Source: Thalassospiraceae bacterium LMO-SO8
Lineage (GTDB): Bacteria > Pseudomonadota > Alphaproteobacteria > Rhodospirillales > Casp-alpha2
DNA: 64,000 nucleotides
NCBI GenBank assembly: GCA_031655335.1
Contig: CP134226.1
Coordinates: forward strand, 558,001-622,000
Reading direction: 5' to 3'
Shown here: in pieces, positions 39,726 to 48,556 of the stretch
How positions within the stretch are numbered: position 1 is the stretch's first letter
Layout: each line of letters begins with the position of its first letter
The notes under the pieces: generated by a model
What the model was told of the DNA's origin: nothing
What the model saw: the letters and a program-made list of their open reading frames with translations, nothing else
Databases searched by the model: none
Program-made: the position numbers and the translations under genes

Positions 39726-40574
39726 CTAGAGGTGCCAGACGCGGGGCAGCGCCCGCCCGGCCAACAAGTTCAGCAGCGGCACCAGACGGGCCCGCAGGGC
39801 GCGGTCGTCGGGCGCGACCAGACGGCAGATCAGCAATCCGGGCAGCGCACTCGCCCCCGCCGTGGCGAGCGGGTCAAGCACGGCCCGCGCCTCGGCCAGT
39901 TTCTCTTCCGCCCTGGCCACGGCCAGAACCACCGTCGCCATCGCCTTGTTGCCGGCCAGAACGGCGGGGCCGACGGCCACATTGTCGATATCGCCCGCGA
40001 TGCGGGCCGCGTCCGCGAAAATCAGTTTACCGTCGCGCCGCACACGCCAGGAATCGGTGAACGTGCCCCCGGTGACGATCTCGCCCGAGGCAACACGCCC
40101 CAGCACCAGGGCCTCGACCGCGAGGAACGCCGCGTCGCCGTCCAGATCGACGTCGAGCGAACGGTCGAGCCGGCCGCCGTCGAACAGAATGGTTTCCTGA
40201 GGCAGCCAGTGCAGCGTGGCACCCGGGCCCGCCGCCAACCGGGTCTCGACCCGTGCCGGCTGGTCGCCCGTGGCGCGGTAGACCCGCTCGCAGGCCTGGG
40301 TGGTCAGGGTCAGGGCCGCGCCCGGCCCGGCCTCGGCCTCCGTCCCATAGACGTCGCCGCCCGTAAGCCCGCCCGCCGTGTTGAGCAACACCGCCTCCAC
40401 CGAAGACGGGCCGTAAACCTTGGGCAGGCGCAGCTTGGCGCAACCGTCCTGATACAGTTCCGCCAGGCGGGTAACGCCGCCTTCGGCCCGGACCGCGATC
40501 CGGGCCCAACCGCGGGCGCGCTGAAGGGGAATGATCTCGCCGGGCCGGTCAGACGGTGAGGTGCCGTCGTACAT
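39726..40574 (-). CDS. ureD: Urease accessory protein UreD
   Basis: From ATG 40574 the protein has 282 residues, with [20 protein letters not shown] and [18 protein letters not shown] followed by [19 protein letters not shown], the UreD/UreH hallmarks. UreD is the scaffold on apourease for UreF and UreG. The start lies inside the end of urtE (26-nt overlap), which joins the transport and urease parts into one transcript. Confidence 0.94.
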   Translation of the reverse strand: MYDGTSPSDRPGEIIPLQRARGWARIAVRAEGGVTRLAELYQDGCAKLRLPKVYGPSSVEAVLLNTAGGLTGGDVYGTEAEAGPGAALTLTTQACERVYRATGDQPARVETRLAAGPGATLHWLPQETILFDGGRLDRSLDVDLDGDAAFLAVEALVLGRVASGEIVTGGTFTDSWRVRRDGKLIFADAARIAGDIDNVAVGPAVLAGNKAMATVVLAVARAEEKLAEARAVLDPLATAGASALPGLLICRLVAPDDRALRARLVPLLNLLAGRALPRVWHL

Positions 40575-41358
40575 CGTCCGCGTCCAACTCGCTCTTGTCA
40601 CCGGCGACAATGACCTCGCCCCGGTCCATGACGGTGATGGCGTCGGCCAATTCGTGGGCGAAATCAAAATACTGTTCGACCAGCAGGATCGCCATTTCCC
40701 CTTTCTCGCGCAAGTAGGAAACCGCGTCCTTCACCGTCTTGTTGGTCTCGCCGTTGGAGTCCCGGGGCGGCGTGTCGTAGACTCGCAGGGACGAGGCCTC
40801 GTCCTGCTTGTTCGACCGGTCGCGCAGGAACTTGATGGCCCCGCCGATGTCCTTGATGATCGAGGGCTGGATGCCTTCCGTGGGTTCGTCCAGCACCAGC
40901 AGGCGCGGCCGCGTGACCAGCGCCCGGCCGATCGCCAGTTGCTGCTGCTGGCCGCCGGACAGGTCGCCGCCCCGGCGTTTCAGCATGTCCTTCAGCACGG
41001 GGAACAGCTCGAACACCTCGTCCGGCACGAAACGCATCTTGGCCGGCAGGCCGGCAAAGCCGGTTTCCAAATTCTCCTGCACGGTCAGCAGGGGGAAGAT
41101 CTCGCGCCCCTGGGGCACATAGGCGATGCCGCGGCGCGCCCGGTCGAAGGTCGCCAGCGAATTGACCGAGGCCCCGTCCCATAGAATGTCGCCATTAGCG
41201 ATGGGATGATGGCCGACGATGGCGCGCAGCAGCGACGTCTTGCCGACGCCGTTGCGGCCCAGGACGCAGGTGACCTTGCCGATCTCGGCCTTCATGCTGA
41301 CGCCGCGAAGGGCCTGGGCGGCGCCGTAGAACAGGTCGACGTTTTGGACTTCAAGCAT
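40549..41358 (-). CDS. urtE: Urea ABC transporter ATP-binding protein UrtE, with internal insertion
   Basis: The ATPase has Walker A GRNGVGKTSLL (about 34-44), ABC signature LSGGQQQQ (about 133-140) and Walker B LLVLDEPTEG (about 152-161). The LVEQYFDFAHELAD block is typical of UrtE. The protein has 269 residues, where about 230 is usual. The excess is a hydrophilic insert at residues about 181-217, just after IKFLRDR, before REKGEMAILLVEQ. UrtD and UrtE power urea import through UrtBC. Confidence 0.93.
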   Translation of the reverse strand: MLEVQNVDLFYGAAQALRGVSMKAEIGKVTCVLGRNGVGKTSLLRAIVGHHPIANGDILWDGASVNSLATFDRARRGIAYVPQGREIFPLLTVQENLETGFAGLPAKMRFVPDEVFELFPVLKDMLKRRGGDLSGGQQQQLAIGRALVTRPRLLVLDEPTEGIQPSIIKDIGGAIKFLRDRSNKQDEASSLRVYDTPPRDSNGETNKTVKDAVSYLREKGEMAILLVEQYFDFAHELADAITVMDRGEVIVAGDKSELDADDVRRHLTV

Positions 41359-41375
41359 CTCTCGTCTTCCTCTCC

Positions 41376-42122
41376 CTAGCGTCCCAGATAGACTTCGATG
41401 ACGCGCTCGTCGGCGCTGACGTAATCCAGGGTGCCCTCGGCGATGGCCGATCCTTCGTGCAGCACCGTGACCTGCACGTCCAGGTCGCGCACGAAGGCCA
41501 TGTCGTGTTCGACCACGACCACGGAATGGCGCTGGGCGATGTCACGCAACAGGCGGGCCGTTTCTTCCGTTTCCGCGTCGGTCATGCCGGCGACCGGCTC
41601 GTCCACCAACAGCAGCTTGGGGTCCTGGGCCAGCAGCATGCCGATTTCCAGCCACTGTTTCTGGCCGTGGGACAGGTTGGCCGAGACCTCATCCTTCACG
41701 CGGGTCAGGCGGATGATCTCAAGGATGTCCTCGATCTCCTTCCTGTCCTTGGCGCCGGTGGCGTGGAACAGGGTGTCCCAGGCCCGCCGCCCGGATTTGA
41801 GCGCCAGCACCAGGTTGTCCCACACCGTGTGGTTTTCGAACACGGTCGGTTTCTGGAACTTGCGCCCGATGCCGAGAGAGGCGATCTCCGCCTCGTCCAT
41901 GCGGGTCAGGTTCACGGTCTCGTCGAACAGGACGCGGCCGTTGTCGGGCTTCGTCTTGCCGGTGATGACGTCCATCATCGTGGTCTTGCCCGCCCCGTTG
42001 GGGCCGATGATGGCGCGCATTTCCCCCGGCTTCACGGTCAGCGACAGGTCACGGAGCGCGCGGAAGCCGTCGAACGAGACGTTGACGTTTTCCAGATAGA
42101 GGATCGAGCTTTTGGAGGACAT
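41376..42122 (-). CDS. urtD: Urea ABC transporter ATP-binding protein UrtD
   Basis: Starting at ATG 42122 (248 residues), the ABC ATPase shows Walker A IGPNGAGKTTMMDVITG, a signature region NLSHGQKQWLEIGMLLAQ and Walker B LLLVDEPVAGM. The LSHGQ form is common in LivG-type ATPases. It pairs with UrtE on the membrane part. It lies between urtC and urtE with 4- and 17-nt spacings. A longer in-frame start 25 codons upstream would run into urtC and is unlikely. Confidence 0.94.
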   Translation of the reverse strand: MSSKSSILYLENVNVSFDGFRALRDLSLTVKPGEMRAIIGPNGAGKTTMMDVITGKTKPDNGRVLFDETVNLTRMDEAEIASLGIGRKFQKPTVFENHTVWDNLVLALKSGRRAWDTLFHATGAKDRKEIEDILEIIRLTRVKDEVSANLSHGQKQWLEIGMLLAQDPKLLLVDEPVAGMTDAETEETARLLRDIAQRHSVVVVEHDMAFVRDLDVQVTVLHEGSAIAEGTLDYVSADERVIEVYLGR

Positions 42123-42126
42123 GCGC

Positions 42127-43266
42127 TCAATCTCCTTCTTGCGGCTGGGGTGCGGCGGCGTCCTTGGACGCACGGCGCTTGGCCTTCCAGTCGTCATAGG
42201 TGCCGACGATGCCCTTGGGCAGGAACAGGGTCACGGCGATGAACAGCCCGCCCAGCGCGAACAGCCAGAATTCCGGCAGAATGCCCGTGAACAGGGTCTT
42301 GCCGAAGTTGACGATGATCGCCCCCACGGTCGCCCCGACCAGGGTGCCCCGGCCGCCGACGGCGACCCAGATCACAACCTCGATCGAGTTGGCGGGGGTG
42401 AATTCCGACGGGTTGATGATGCCGACCTGGGGCACGTACAAGGCCCCCGCGACACCCGCCATGCAGGCCGATAGCGTCCAGACCAGCAATTTGTAGTTCT
42501 CGGGCCGGTAGCCCAGGAAACGGGTCCGGCTTTCCGCGTCGCGCACGGCGATCAGCACCTTGCCGAACTTGGAATTGACCAGCGCCTTACAGATGATGAA
42601 GCCGAGCGCCAGAGCCACCGCCGAGGCCAGCAACAGGCCGACGCGGGTCGAGTCCGCCTGCACGTCGAAGCCCAGGATTTCCTTGAAGTCGGTCAGGCCG
42701 TTGTTACCGCCAAAGCCCATGTCGTTGCGGAAGAAGGCGAGCATCAGGGCGAAGGTCAGGGCCTGGGTGATGATCGAGAGATAGACCCCCGTGACCCGCG
42801 AGCGGAAGGCGAACCAGCCGAACACGAAGGCAAGCACCCCGGGCACCGCGACGACCATCAGGGCGGCGAACCAGAACTGGTCGAAGCCGTACCAGAACCA
42901 GGGCAGTTCCTTCCAGTTCAGGAACACCATGAAGTCGGGCAGGATCGGATCGCCGTAGACGCCGCGCGTGCCGATCTGGCGCATCAGGTACATGCCCATG
43001 GCGTAGCCGCCGAGGGCGAAGAACGCCGCATGGCCAAGCGACAGCACGCCGCAGAAACCCCAGACGAGATCGACCGAGAGGGCGAGCAGGGCGTAGCACA
43101 GGTATTTGCCGAGTAGCGCCACCGTATAGGACGACACGTGAAGCGGGCTGTCGGCCGCGGTCCCCAGGCTGAGGATCGAGACGGCGAGGACGATCAGGAA
43201 CAGAAGCCCCAGGAAGATCACCGCGCGGCGGTCGAAGCCGCCCTGAATAAGCTTGAGGGTCATCAT
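42127..43266 (-). CDS. urtC: Urea ABC transporter permease UrtC
   Basis: A LivM-type permease of 379 residues with about ten membrane segments, among them YLCYALLALSVDLVWGFCG and IWVAVGGRGTLVGATVGAII. The conserved loop FCGVLSLGHAAFFALGGYAMG is visible. It forms the urea channel with UrtB in the inner membrane. The first of two adjacent ATGs overlaps the urtB stop (ATGA). Confidence 0.95.
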   Translation of the reverse strand: MMTLKLIQGGFDRRAVIFLGLLFLIVLAVSILSLGTAADSPLHVSSYTVALLGKYLCYALLALSVDLVWGFCGVLSLGHAAFFALGGYAMGMYLMRQIGTRGVYGDPILPDFMVFLNWKELPWFWYGFDQFWFAALMVVAVPGVLAFVFGWFAFRSRVTGVYLSIITQALTFALMLAFFRNDMGFGGNNGLTDFKEILGFDVQADSTRVGLLLASAVALALGFIICKALVNSKFGKVLIAVRDAESRTRFLGYRPENYKLLVWTLSACMAGVAGALYVPQVGIINPSEFTPANSIEVVIWVAVGGRGTLVGATVGAIIVNFGKTLFTGILPEFWLFALGGLFIAVTLFLPKGIVGTYDDWKAKRRASKDAAAPQPQEGD

Positions 43267-44882
43267 TGCTCGATCGCCCGGCCCTTGAGGGCGAACAGCC
43301 CCCGTGGACGTTTCTGGATGAACAGGATGATGAACACCAGGACCAGGACCTTGCCCAGCACCGCCCCCGCATAGGGTTCAAGGAACTTATTGGCGACACC
43401 GAGCGTCATGGCGCCCACCAGGGTGCCCCACAGGTTGCCGACCCCGCCGAACACCACGACCATGAAGCTGTCGATGATGTAGCTTTGGCCCAGGTTGGGG
43501 CTGACGTTGTCGATCTGCGAAAGCGCCACCCCGGCGATCCCGGCGATGCCGGAGCCGAGCCCGAAGGTCACGGCATCGACCCAGTTGGTGCGGATGCCCA
43601 TGGCACCGGCCATGCGGCGGTTCTGGGTCACGGCGCGCATCTGCAAGCCGAGGGGCGTTTTCTTCAACACCGCCATCAGGGCGAACAGCACGACCAGGGA
43701 GAACACGATGATCCACAGCCGGTTGTAGGTGATGGTCAGATGGCCGACCTCGAAGGCGCCCGCCATGTAGTCGGGCGTGCCGACCTCGCGGTTGGACGGC
43801 CCGAAGATGGTGCGCACGGCCTGTTGCAGAACCAGGGAGAGCCCCCAGGTCGCGAGCAGAGTTTCCAGCGGGCGGCCGTAGAGGAAGCGGATGATGCAGC
43901 GTTCCACCGCCATGCCGATGGCGCCGGCGACCAGGAAAGCCAGCGGCACGGAAATGAGGAGCGAATACGCGAACAATTCCGGCATCGAGGTGCGGATCAC
44001 TTCCTGCACCATGAAGGTCACGTAGGCGCCGATCATCACCATCTCGCCGTGGGCCATGTTGATGACCCCCATGACGCCGAAGGTGATGGCGAGGCCGATG
44101 GCGGCGAGCAGCAGGACCGAGCCCAGCGACAGCCCGTACCATACGTTCTGCGCGGCGCCCCAGAGTTCCAGGGTCTGGCGGATCGATTTGGCCGTCGCCT
44201 CGGCGGCGGCCTTCACCGCACCCTCCGATTGCGCGGCGGCGGCCAGGGCGACGGACAGGGCGTCGCGGTCACCGCGTTCCTCGATCAGCTTGAGGGCCGC
44301 GATCTTGTCCGCATCGGGTACGTCGGATTTCAGCTGCACGGCGGCGCGGGCGCCCTGCAATGCCCTCCTCACCTTATCCTCGGTTTCCTTGAGGATCGCG
44401 GCCTCGAGGGGTGCCAGCATGTCCGGGTCTTGAGACTTGAACACCGCCGCCGCCGCCTTCAGGCGCACGGCCGGGACCTTGGACAGCAGCGTCAGCCCGC
44501 CCAGCGCCGCCTTGAGCTCGCGCCGCAGCCGGTTGTTCACGCGGATCTTCTTGACCGAAAAACTGTCGGATGTGCCGGCGTCCTTGCCGGACAGGGGATC
44601 GACCAGGGCGAAGCCGCCGTCGGTCTTTTTGGTGATGAAAACCTTTTTGTCGGCGGGCCGGACGTAAAGGTCGCCCGCCAGAAGGGCCTGCAGGGCGGGA
44701 ACGACGCGGTCGTCGCCCGATGCCGCGAGGGCCTGAATCTGCTTGGCCGTTTCGGAGAACCCGCCCGTGCCCAGCGCATCGATCTGCGCCTGGAGGGCCG
44801 TGTCGTCCGCCTGGGCCGGCCCCGTGGGGATCAGCCAGGCGAGGGCCAGGAAAAGCAATAATGAATGAATGGATCGCGCCAT
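43263..44882 (-). CDS. urtB: Urea ABC transporter permease UrtB (long form)
   Basis: ATG 44882 gives a 539-residue protein with a signal peptide (LLLFLALAWLIPTGPAQADD). Residues about 25-225 are a periplasmic helical domain, and a LivH-type permease (about 235-535) follows, with GLAITFGVMGVINMAHGEMVMIG. Long UrtB proteins with this N-terminal domain are known in several Proteobacteria. The N-terminal domain may interact with UrtA. The stop overlaps the urtC start by 4 nt. Confidence 0.94.
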   Translation of the reverse strand: MARSIHSLLLFLALAWLIPTGPAQADDTALQAQIDALGTGGFSETAKQIQALAASGDDRVVPALQALLAGDLYVRPADKKVFITKKTDGGFALVDPLSGKDAGTSDSFSVKKIRVNNRLRRELKAALGGLTLLSKVPAVRLKAAAAVFKSQDPDMLAPLEAAILKETEDKVRRALQGARAAVQLKSDVPDADKIAALKLIEERGDRDALSVALAAAAQSEGAVKAAAEATAKSIRQTLELWGAAQNVWYGLSLGSVLLLAAIGLAITFGVMGVINMAHGEMVMIGAYVTFMVQEVIRTSMPELFAYSLLISVPLAFLVAGAIGMAVERCIIRFLYGRPLETLLATWGLSLVLQQAVRTIFGPSNREVGTPDYMAGAFEVGHLTITYNRLWIIVFSLVVLFALMAVLKKTPLGLQMRAVTQNRRMAGAMGIRTNWVDAVTFGLGSGIAGIAGVALSQIDNVSPNLGQSYIIDSFMVVVFGGVGNLWGTLVGAMTLGVANKFLEPYAGAVLGKVLVLVFIILFIQKRPRGLFALKGRAIEQ

Positions 44883-44935
44883 GAACCTGCCGCCGTTGCC
44901 AGGATGGTGGTTGCGGAATTTGTTAGTGGTGTGGG

Positions 44936-44957
44936 GGGCGGGGCGCTTGCCCCGCCC
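44936..44957. terminator. GC hairpin between urtA and urtB (possible attenuator)
   Basis: GGGCGGGGC-GCTT-GCCCCGCCC is a perfect 9-bp stem with a 4-nt loop, about 45 nt after the urtA stop on the minus strand. No run of U follows in the transcribed direction, so it is more likely a stabiliser or partial attenuator than a full terminator. Such a hairpin would let urtA, the binding protein, be made in excess over the permease. Confidence 0.5.
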
Positions 44958-45001
44958 GCCCGTGTGGTCTGTACCTGTCACGGCTGTGACCGGGCCCTAA
45001 C

Positions 45002-46291
45002 TCAGGACCCCTTGCCGCTGCACTTGCCGGTCTTGACGTTGAAGTTGCCGCAGGCCATGGGCTTGCGCCAATCGGAGATCAGGTCCTTGGAGCCCGGCAG
45101 GAAGTCGGACCAGGCATCGCCCGGCACTAGGCCCGGCGTCGAGGACACGGTTTCGAACTGGCCGTTGGCCTGAATCTCGCCGATCAGCACCGGCTTGGTG
45201 ATGTGGTGGTTCGGCATCATGGCCGAGTAGCCGCCGGTCAGGTTCGGCACGGTGACGCCGACGATGCTGTCGATCACGGCGTCCGGCTTGGTCGTGCCGG
45301 CGATCTCGACCGCCTTCACCCACATGTTGAAGCCGATGTAATGGGCTTCCATGGGGTCGTTGGTCACGCGCTTGTCGTTCTTGATGAAGGTCTTCCACTT
45401 CTTGATGAACGCGGCGTTTTCCGGCGTGTTGGCCGACATGAAGTAGTTCCAGGCGGCCAGGTGGCCGACCAGGGGTGCCGTGTCGAGACCGGCCAGTTCC
45501 TCTTCGCCGACCGAGAACGCGACGACCGGAATGTCTTCGGCCTTGATGCCCTGGTTGGCCAGTTCCTTGTAGAACGGCACGTTGGCGTCGCCGTTGATGG
45601 TCGAGACGACGGCGGTCTTCTTGCCGGCGGAACCGAACTTCTTGATGTCGGCGACGATCGTCTGCCAGTCGGAATGACCGAACGGCGTGTAGTTGATCAT
45701 GATGTCTTCGGCGGGCACGCCCTTGTCCTTGAGATAGGTCTCAAGAATCTTGTTCGTGGTGCGCGGATAGACATAGTCGGTCCCGGCCAGGACCCAGCGC
45801 TTCACGCCTTCCTGCTTGGCCAGATAATCGACGGCGGGGATCGCCTGCTGGTTCGGCGCCGCACCCGTGTAGAACACGTTCTTCTGGCTTTCCTCGCCTT
45901 CGTACTGGACCGGATAGAACAGGACCGAATTCAGTTCCTCGAACACCGGCAAAACGGATTTGCGCGACACGGAGGTCCAGCAGCCGAACACCACGTCGAC
46001 CTTCTTGACCTCGATCAGCTCGCGCGCCTTTTCGGCGAACAGCGGCCAGTTGGACGCGGGATCGACGACGACGGCTTCGAGCTTCTTGCCCAAAAGGCCG
46101 CCTTTCTTGTTCTGCTCCTCGATCAGCATCAGCATGACGTCCTTCAGCGTGGTTTCGCTGATCGCCATGGTGCCGGACAGAGAATGGAGAATGCCGACTT
46201 TGATGGTGTCGGCGGCCTGCGCGACGGTGCCCGTCATCGCGGCCGCGGCCAGGGCGATGCCCGCCACTGCCCCCCGGAAATACGTTTTCAT
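45002..46291 (-). CDS. urtA: Urea ABC transporter substrate-binding protein UrtA
   Basis: ATG 46291 (429 residues) follows a GGAGG box at good spacing. The signal peptide is GAVAGIALAAAAMTG with cleavage likely after AQA. The mature protein starts ADTIKVGILHSLSGTMAISE, the typical UrtA N-terminus, and includes GCWTSVSRKSVLPVFEE and NGQFETVSSTPGLVPGDAWS. It captures urea in the periplasm. It is the first gene of the urt-ure cluster, behind a sigma-54 promoter. Confidence 0.96.
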   Translation of the reverse strand: MKTYFRGAVAGIALAAAAMTGTVAQAADTIKVGILHSLSGTMAISETTLKDVMLMLIEEQNKKGGLLGKKLEAVVVDPASNWPLFAEKARELIEVKKVDVVFGCWTSVSRKSVLPVFEELNSVLFYPVQYEGEESQKNVFYTGAAPNQQAIPAVDYLAKQEGVKRWVLAGTDYVYPRTTNKILETYLKDKGVPAEDIMINYTPFGHSDWQTIVADIKKFGSAGKKTAVVSTINGDANVPFYKELANQGIKAEDIPVVAFSVGEEELAGLDTAPLVGHLAAWNYFMSANTPENAAFIKKWKTFIKNDKRVTNDPMEAHYIGFNMWVKAVEIAGTTKPDAVIDSIVGVTVPNLTGGYSAMMPNHHITKPVLIGEIQANGQFETVSSTPGLVPGDAWSDFLPGSKDLISDWRKPMACGNFNVKTGKCSGKGS

Positions 46292-46339
46292 TATATCGCC
46301 TCCAAATAAGGAATTGTTGCTGCGTTGCGGCAAGGTAAT

Positions 46340-46356
46340 GGCAAGGGCCGTGCCAA
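46340..46356 (-). promoter_or_regulatory. Sigma-54 (RpoN) promoter of urtABCDE-ureDABC-ureEFG
   Basis: On the minus strand the sequence reads TTGGCACGGCCCTTGCC, which matches the -24/-12 consensus (TGGCACG, N4, TTGC) with correct spacing. Transcription would start near 46329-46331, about 40 nt before the urtA ATG. RpoN promoters at urea genes usually respond to NtrC under nitrogen limitation. Confidence 0.85.
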
Positions 46357-46372
46357 TTTGCACAGCCCTGGG

Positions 46373-46390
46373 ACGAATAAAAATATTCGT
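46373..46390. promoter_or_regulatory. Inverted repeat upstream of the sigma-54 promoter
   Basis: ACGAATA (46373-46379) is the exact reverse complement of TATTCGT (46384-46390), with AAAA between. It lies 17 bp upstream of the -24 element. It may be an activator site or bending site; it does not match the usual NtrC consensus. Confidence 0.4.
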
Positions 46391-46694
46391 TATTTTTCAA
46401 TGCATTAAAAACACATTTAACCAATGCCGTCTTGCGAATGCGCCGCAGCTTCAGGTTAAAAATTATGCAAATTAGCTTATTTGCCCAAAATATAACCATA
46501 CAAGTGTGCGGTGGCGAAGCCGCCGGTTGCCCCACCGCCGGACGCCCAATCGGCAAATGACAAATTGATCTGGCGCGGGGTATAAGGCGCGTCTATATCG
46601 AACCTATCGATACCTGTCATAGATTCACCCTATTGTCTGCGCTATAACCCGCCGACCCCCACCGCCGATCCGGCCCCATCCCATCGGAGACATC

Positions 46695-48371
46695 ATGAAC
46701 ACGCTCAACCGCGACGCCCGCTCCACCCATTCCGAAACCCTGACGAAGGCCGGCAAGCTGCGCCGCATGCTGACCTCGCCCGAGCTGGAATTCATCATGG
46801 AGGCCCACAACGGCCTGTCGGCGAAGATCGTCGAGGAAGCCGGGTTCAAGGGCATCTGGGCGTCCGGCCTGTCCATGTCCGCGGCCTTGGGCGTGCGCGA
46901 CAACAACGAAGCGTCCTGGACCCAGGTCCTGGAAGTCCTGGAATTCATGTCCGACGCCACGTCGATCCCGATCCTGGTCGACGGCGACACGGGCTGGGGC
47001 AACTTCAACAACATGCGCCGCGCGGTGACCAAGTTCTGCCAGCGCGGCATTGCCGGCATCTGTATCGAGGACAAGCTATTCCCCAAGACCAATTCCTTCA
47101 TCGGCGAGGGCCAGCCGCTGGCCGACATGGCCGAGTTCGCGGGCAAGATCAAGGCGGGCAAGGACTCGCAGACCGACCCCGACTTCTCCATCGTCGCGCG
47201 GCTGGAAGCGTTCATCGCCGGGCGCGGCCTGAACGAGGCGCTCGACCGCGCCCATGCCTATGCCGAGGCCGGGGCCGACGCCGTGCTGTGCCATTCCAAG
47301 CTGGCGACCGCCGACGAGGTCATGGAATTCATGCGCCAATGGGACAACCGCGTGCCCGTCGTGATCGTGCCGACCAAGTATTACGCCACGCCGACCGACG
47401 ACTTCCGCAAGGCGGGGGTATCGCTGGCGATCTGGGCCAACCACAATCTTCGCGCGTCGATCACCGCCATGCGCGAGACCACGGCCCGCATCCTGCGCGA
47501 GGAAAGCCTGGCCGGGATCGAGCCGCACATCACGACCGTGTCGGAAATCTTCCAGCTGCAGGGCAACGACGAATTGCGTCAGGCCGAAGGCCGCTACCTT
47601 CCGGCCAAGAAGGCGCCGGGGGCGGTGATCCTCGCCGCGTCGCGCGGCCAGGCCCTGGGCGAACTGACCGCCGACCGGCCGAAATGCATGATCGACGTGC
47701 GCGGCCGTCCCCTCTTGGCGCGCCTGACCGACACCCTGAAGCAGTCGGGCGTGCGCGACATCACGGTCGTGCGCGGCTACGCCAAGCAGATGATCAACCT
47801 GCCGGGCATCGCCACCGTGGACAACGACTTCTATGAAAAGACCGGCGAGGTCGGCAGCCTGGCCTGCGCCAAGGACGCGATCCAGGGCGACTGCGTCATC
47901 GCCTACGGCGACATCCTGTTCCGCCATCATCTCCTCGACAAGCTGATGGAAACGGCGGGCGACATCGTCGTCGTGGTCGACGGCCAGTGGCGCGCGCGCG
48001 GCGACGAACACCAGGGCGACGACGCCGAAACGGTCTGGGTGCGCGACTTCGCCGAATGCTCCCTGCCCTTCGGCGCCGACTTCATGGACGAGGACGCGCC
48101 GGTGACCCTGACCGCCATGGGCCCGGATATCGCCGAGGACCGCATCTCCGGCGAATGGGTCGGCCTTGCCCGTGTCACGGAAAAGGGCGCCGAGATCGTC
48201 CGCGCGGAAATCGACGCCATGCTGGCCGAGGGCCTGACCAAGGCGGGCCTGCCCGCGCTGTTTTCCCGCCTGGTCGCCAAGGGGCACGAGGTTTCCGTCG
48301 CCTACGTGGCCGGACAATGGATGGACATCGACCACGCGGCCGACCTGAATCAGGCGAAGCTGTTCCTGTAA
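46695..48371 (+). CDS. Phosphoenolpyruvate mutase fused to nucleotidyltransferase
   Basis: Residues about 25-285 are PEP mutase, with [17 protein letters not shown] and the family signature [14 protein letters not shown] mutase makes phosphonopyruvate, the first C-P bond of natural phosphonates. Residues about 305-558 are a sugar-nucleotide-transferase-like domain ([15 protein letters not shown], then [18 protein letters not shown]), which may activate the final phosphonate with CTP for attachment to lipid or glycan. The gene points toward the decarboxylase gene 185 nt later. 558 residues. The N-terminal start ATG 46695 follows GGAGACATC. Confidence 0.92.
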   Translation: MNTLNRDARSTHSETLTKAGKLRRMLTSPELEFIMEAHNGLSAKIVEEAGFKGIWASGLSMSAALGVRDNNEASWTQVLEVLEFMSDATSIPILVDGDTGWGNFNNMRRAVTKFCQRGIAGICIEDKLFPKTNSFIGEGQPLADMAEFAGKIKAGKDSQTDPDFSIVARLEAFIAGRGLNEALDRAHAYAEAGADAVLCHSKLATADEVMEFMRQWDNRVPVVIVPTKYYATPTDDFRKAGVSLAIWANHNLRASITAMRETTARILREESLAGIEPHITTVSEIFQLQGNDELRQAEGRYLPAKKAPGAVILAASRGQALGELTADRPKCMIDVRGRPLLARLTDTLKQSGVRDITVVRGYAKQMINLPGIATVDNDFYEKTGEVGSLACAKDAIQGDCVIAYGDILFRHHLLDKLMETAGDIVVVVDGQWRARGDEHQGDDAETVWVRDFAECSLPFGADFMDEDAPVTLTAMGPDIAEDRISGEWVGLARVTEKGAEIVRAEIDAMLAEGLTKAGLPALFSRLVAKGHEVSVAYVAGQWMDIDHAADLNQAKLFL

Positions 48372-48396
48372 AAAATCCACGTCAATCTCCCACCCT

Positions 48397-48523
48397 CCCT
48401 CTCCCCCGCCCCGGGGGAGAGGGCCGGGGTGAGGGGGTGGTTCGGCCGAAAATCCCCCTCACCCACTGCGGCTCAAGCCCTAACGGGCTTGAGCCTCGTT
48501 GCCCTCTCCCTTAAGGGAGAGGG
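48397..48523. repeat. Cluster of four intergenic hairpins (REP-like)
   Basis: Between the mutase and decarboxylase genes lie four perfect inverted repeats: CCCTCTCCCCCG (48397-48408/48412-48423), GGTGAGGGGG (48428-48437/48454-48463), GCTCAAGCCC (48471-48480/48485-48494) and the 22-bp palindrome CCCTCTCCCTTAAGGGAGAGGG (48502-48523). The words match those in the 37231-37329 element, so this is likely a dispersed repeat. It could also terminate or stabilise transcripts. Confidence 0.65.
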
Positions 48524-48556
48524 AACTGGTTTCTGCCCTTTACCCCGGAGCCCGCC

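Larger units (their letters stand above)
46292..46694. other. Divergent regulatory gap between urtA and the PEP mutase gene
   Basis: About 400 bases without a gene. The left part has the sigma-54 promoter of urtA (46340-46356) and a 7-bp inverted repeat upstream of it (46373-46390). The middle is AT-rich. The right part must contain the promoter of the PEP mutase gene, but no clear hexamers were found. I saw no convincing NtrC site. Confidence 0.7.

Noticed and set aside
46357-46694. NtrC enhancer sites upstream of the urt promoter
   Set aside because: I looked for TGCACC-type inverted repeats on the minus strand upstream of the -24 element and found none that match well. Absence by eye is weak evidence.
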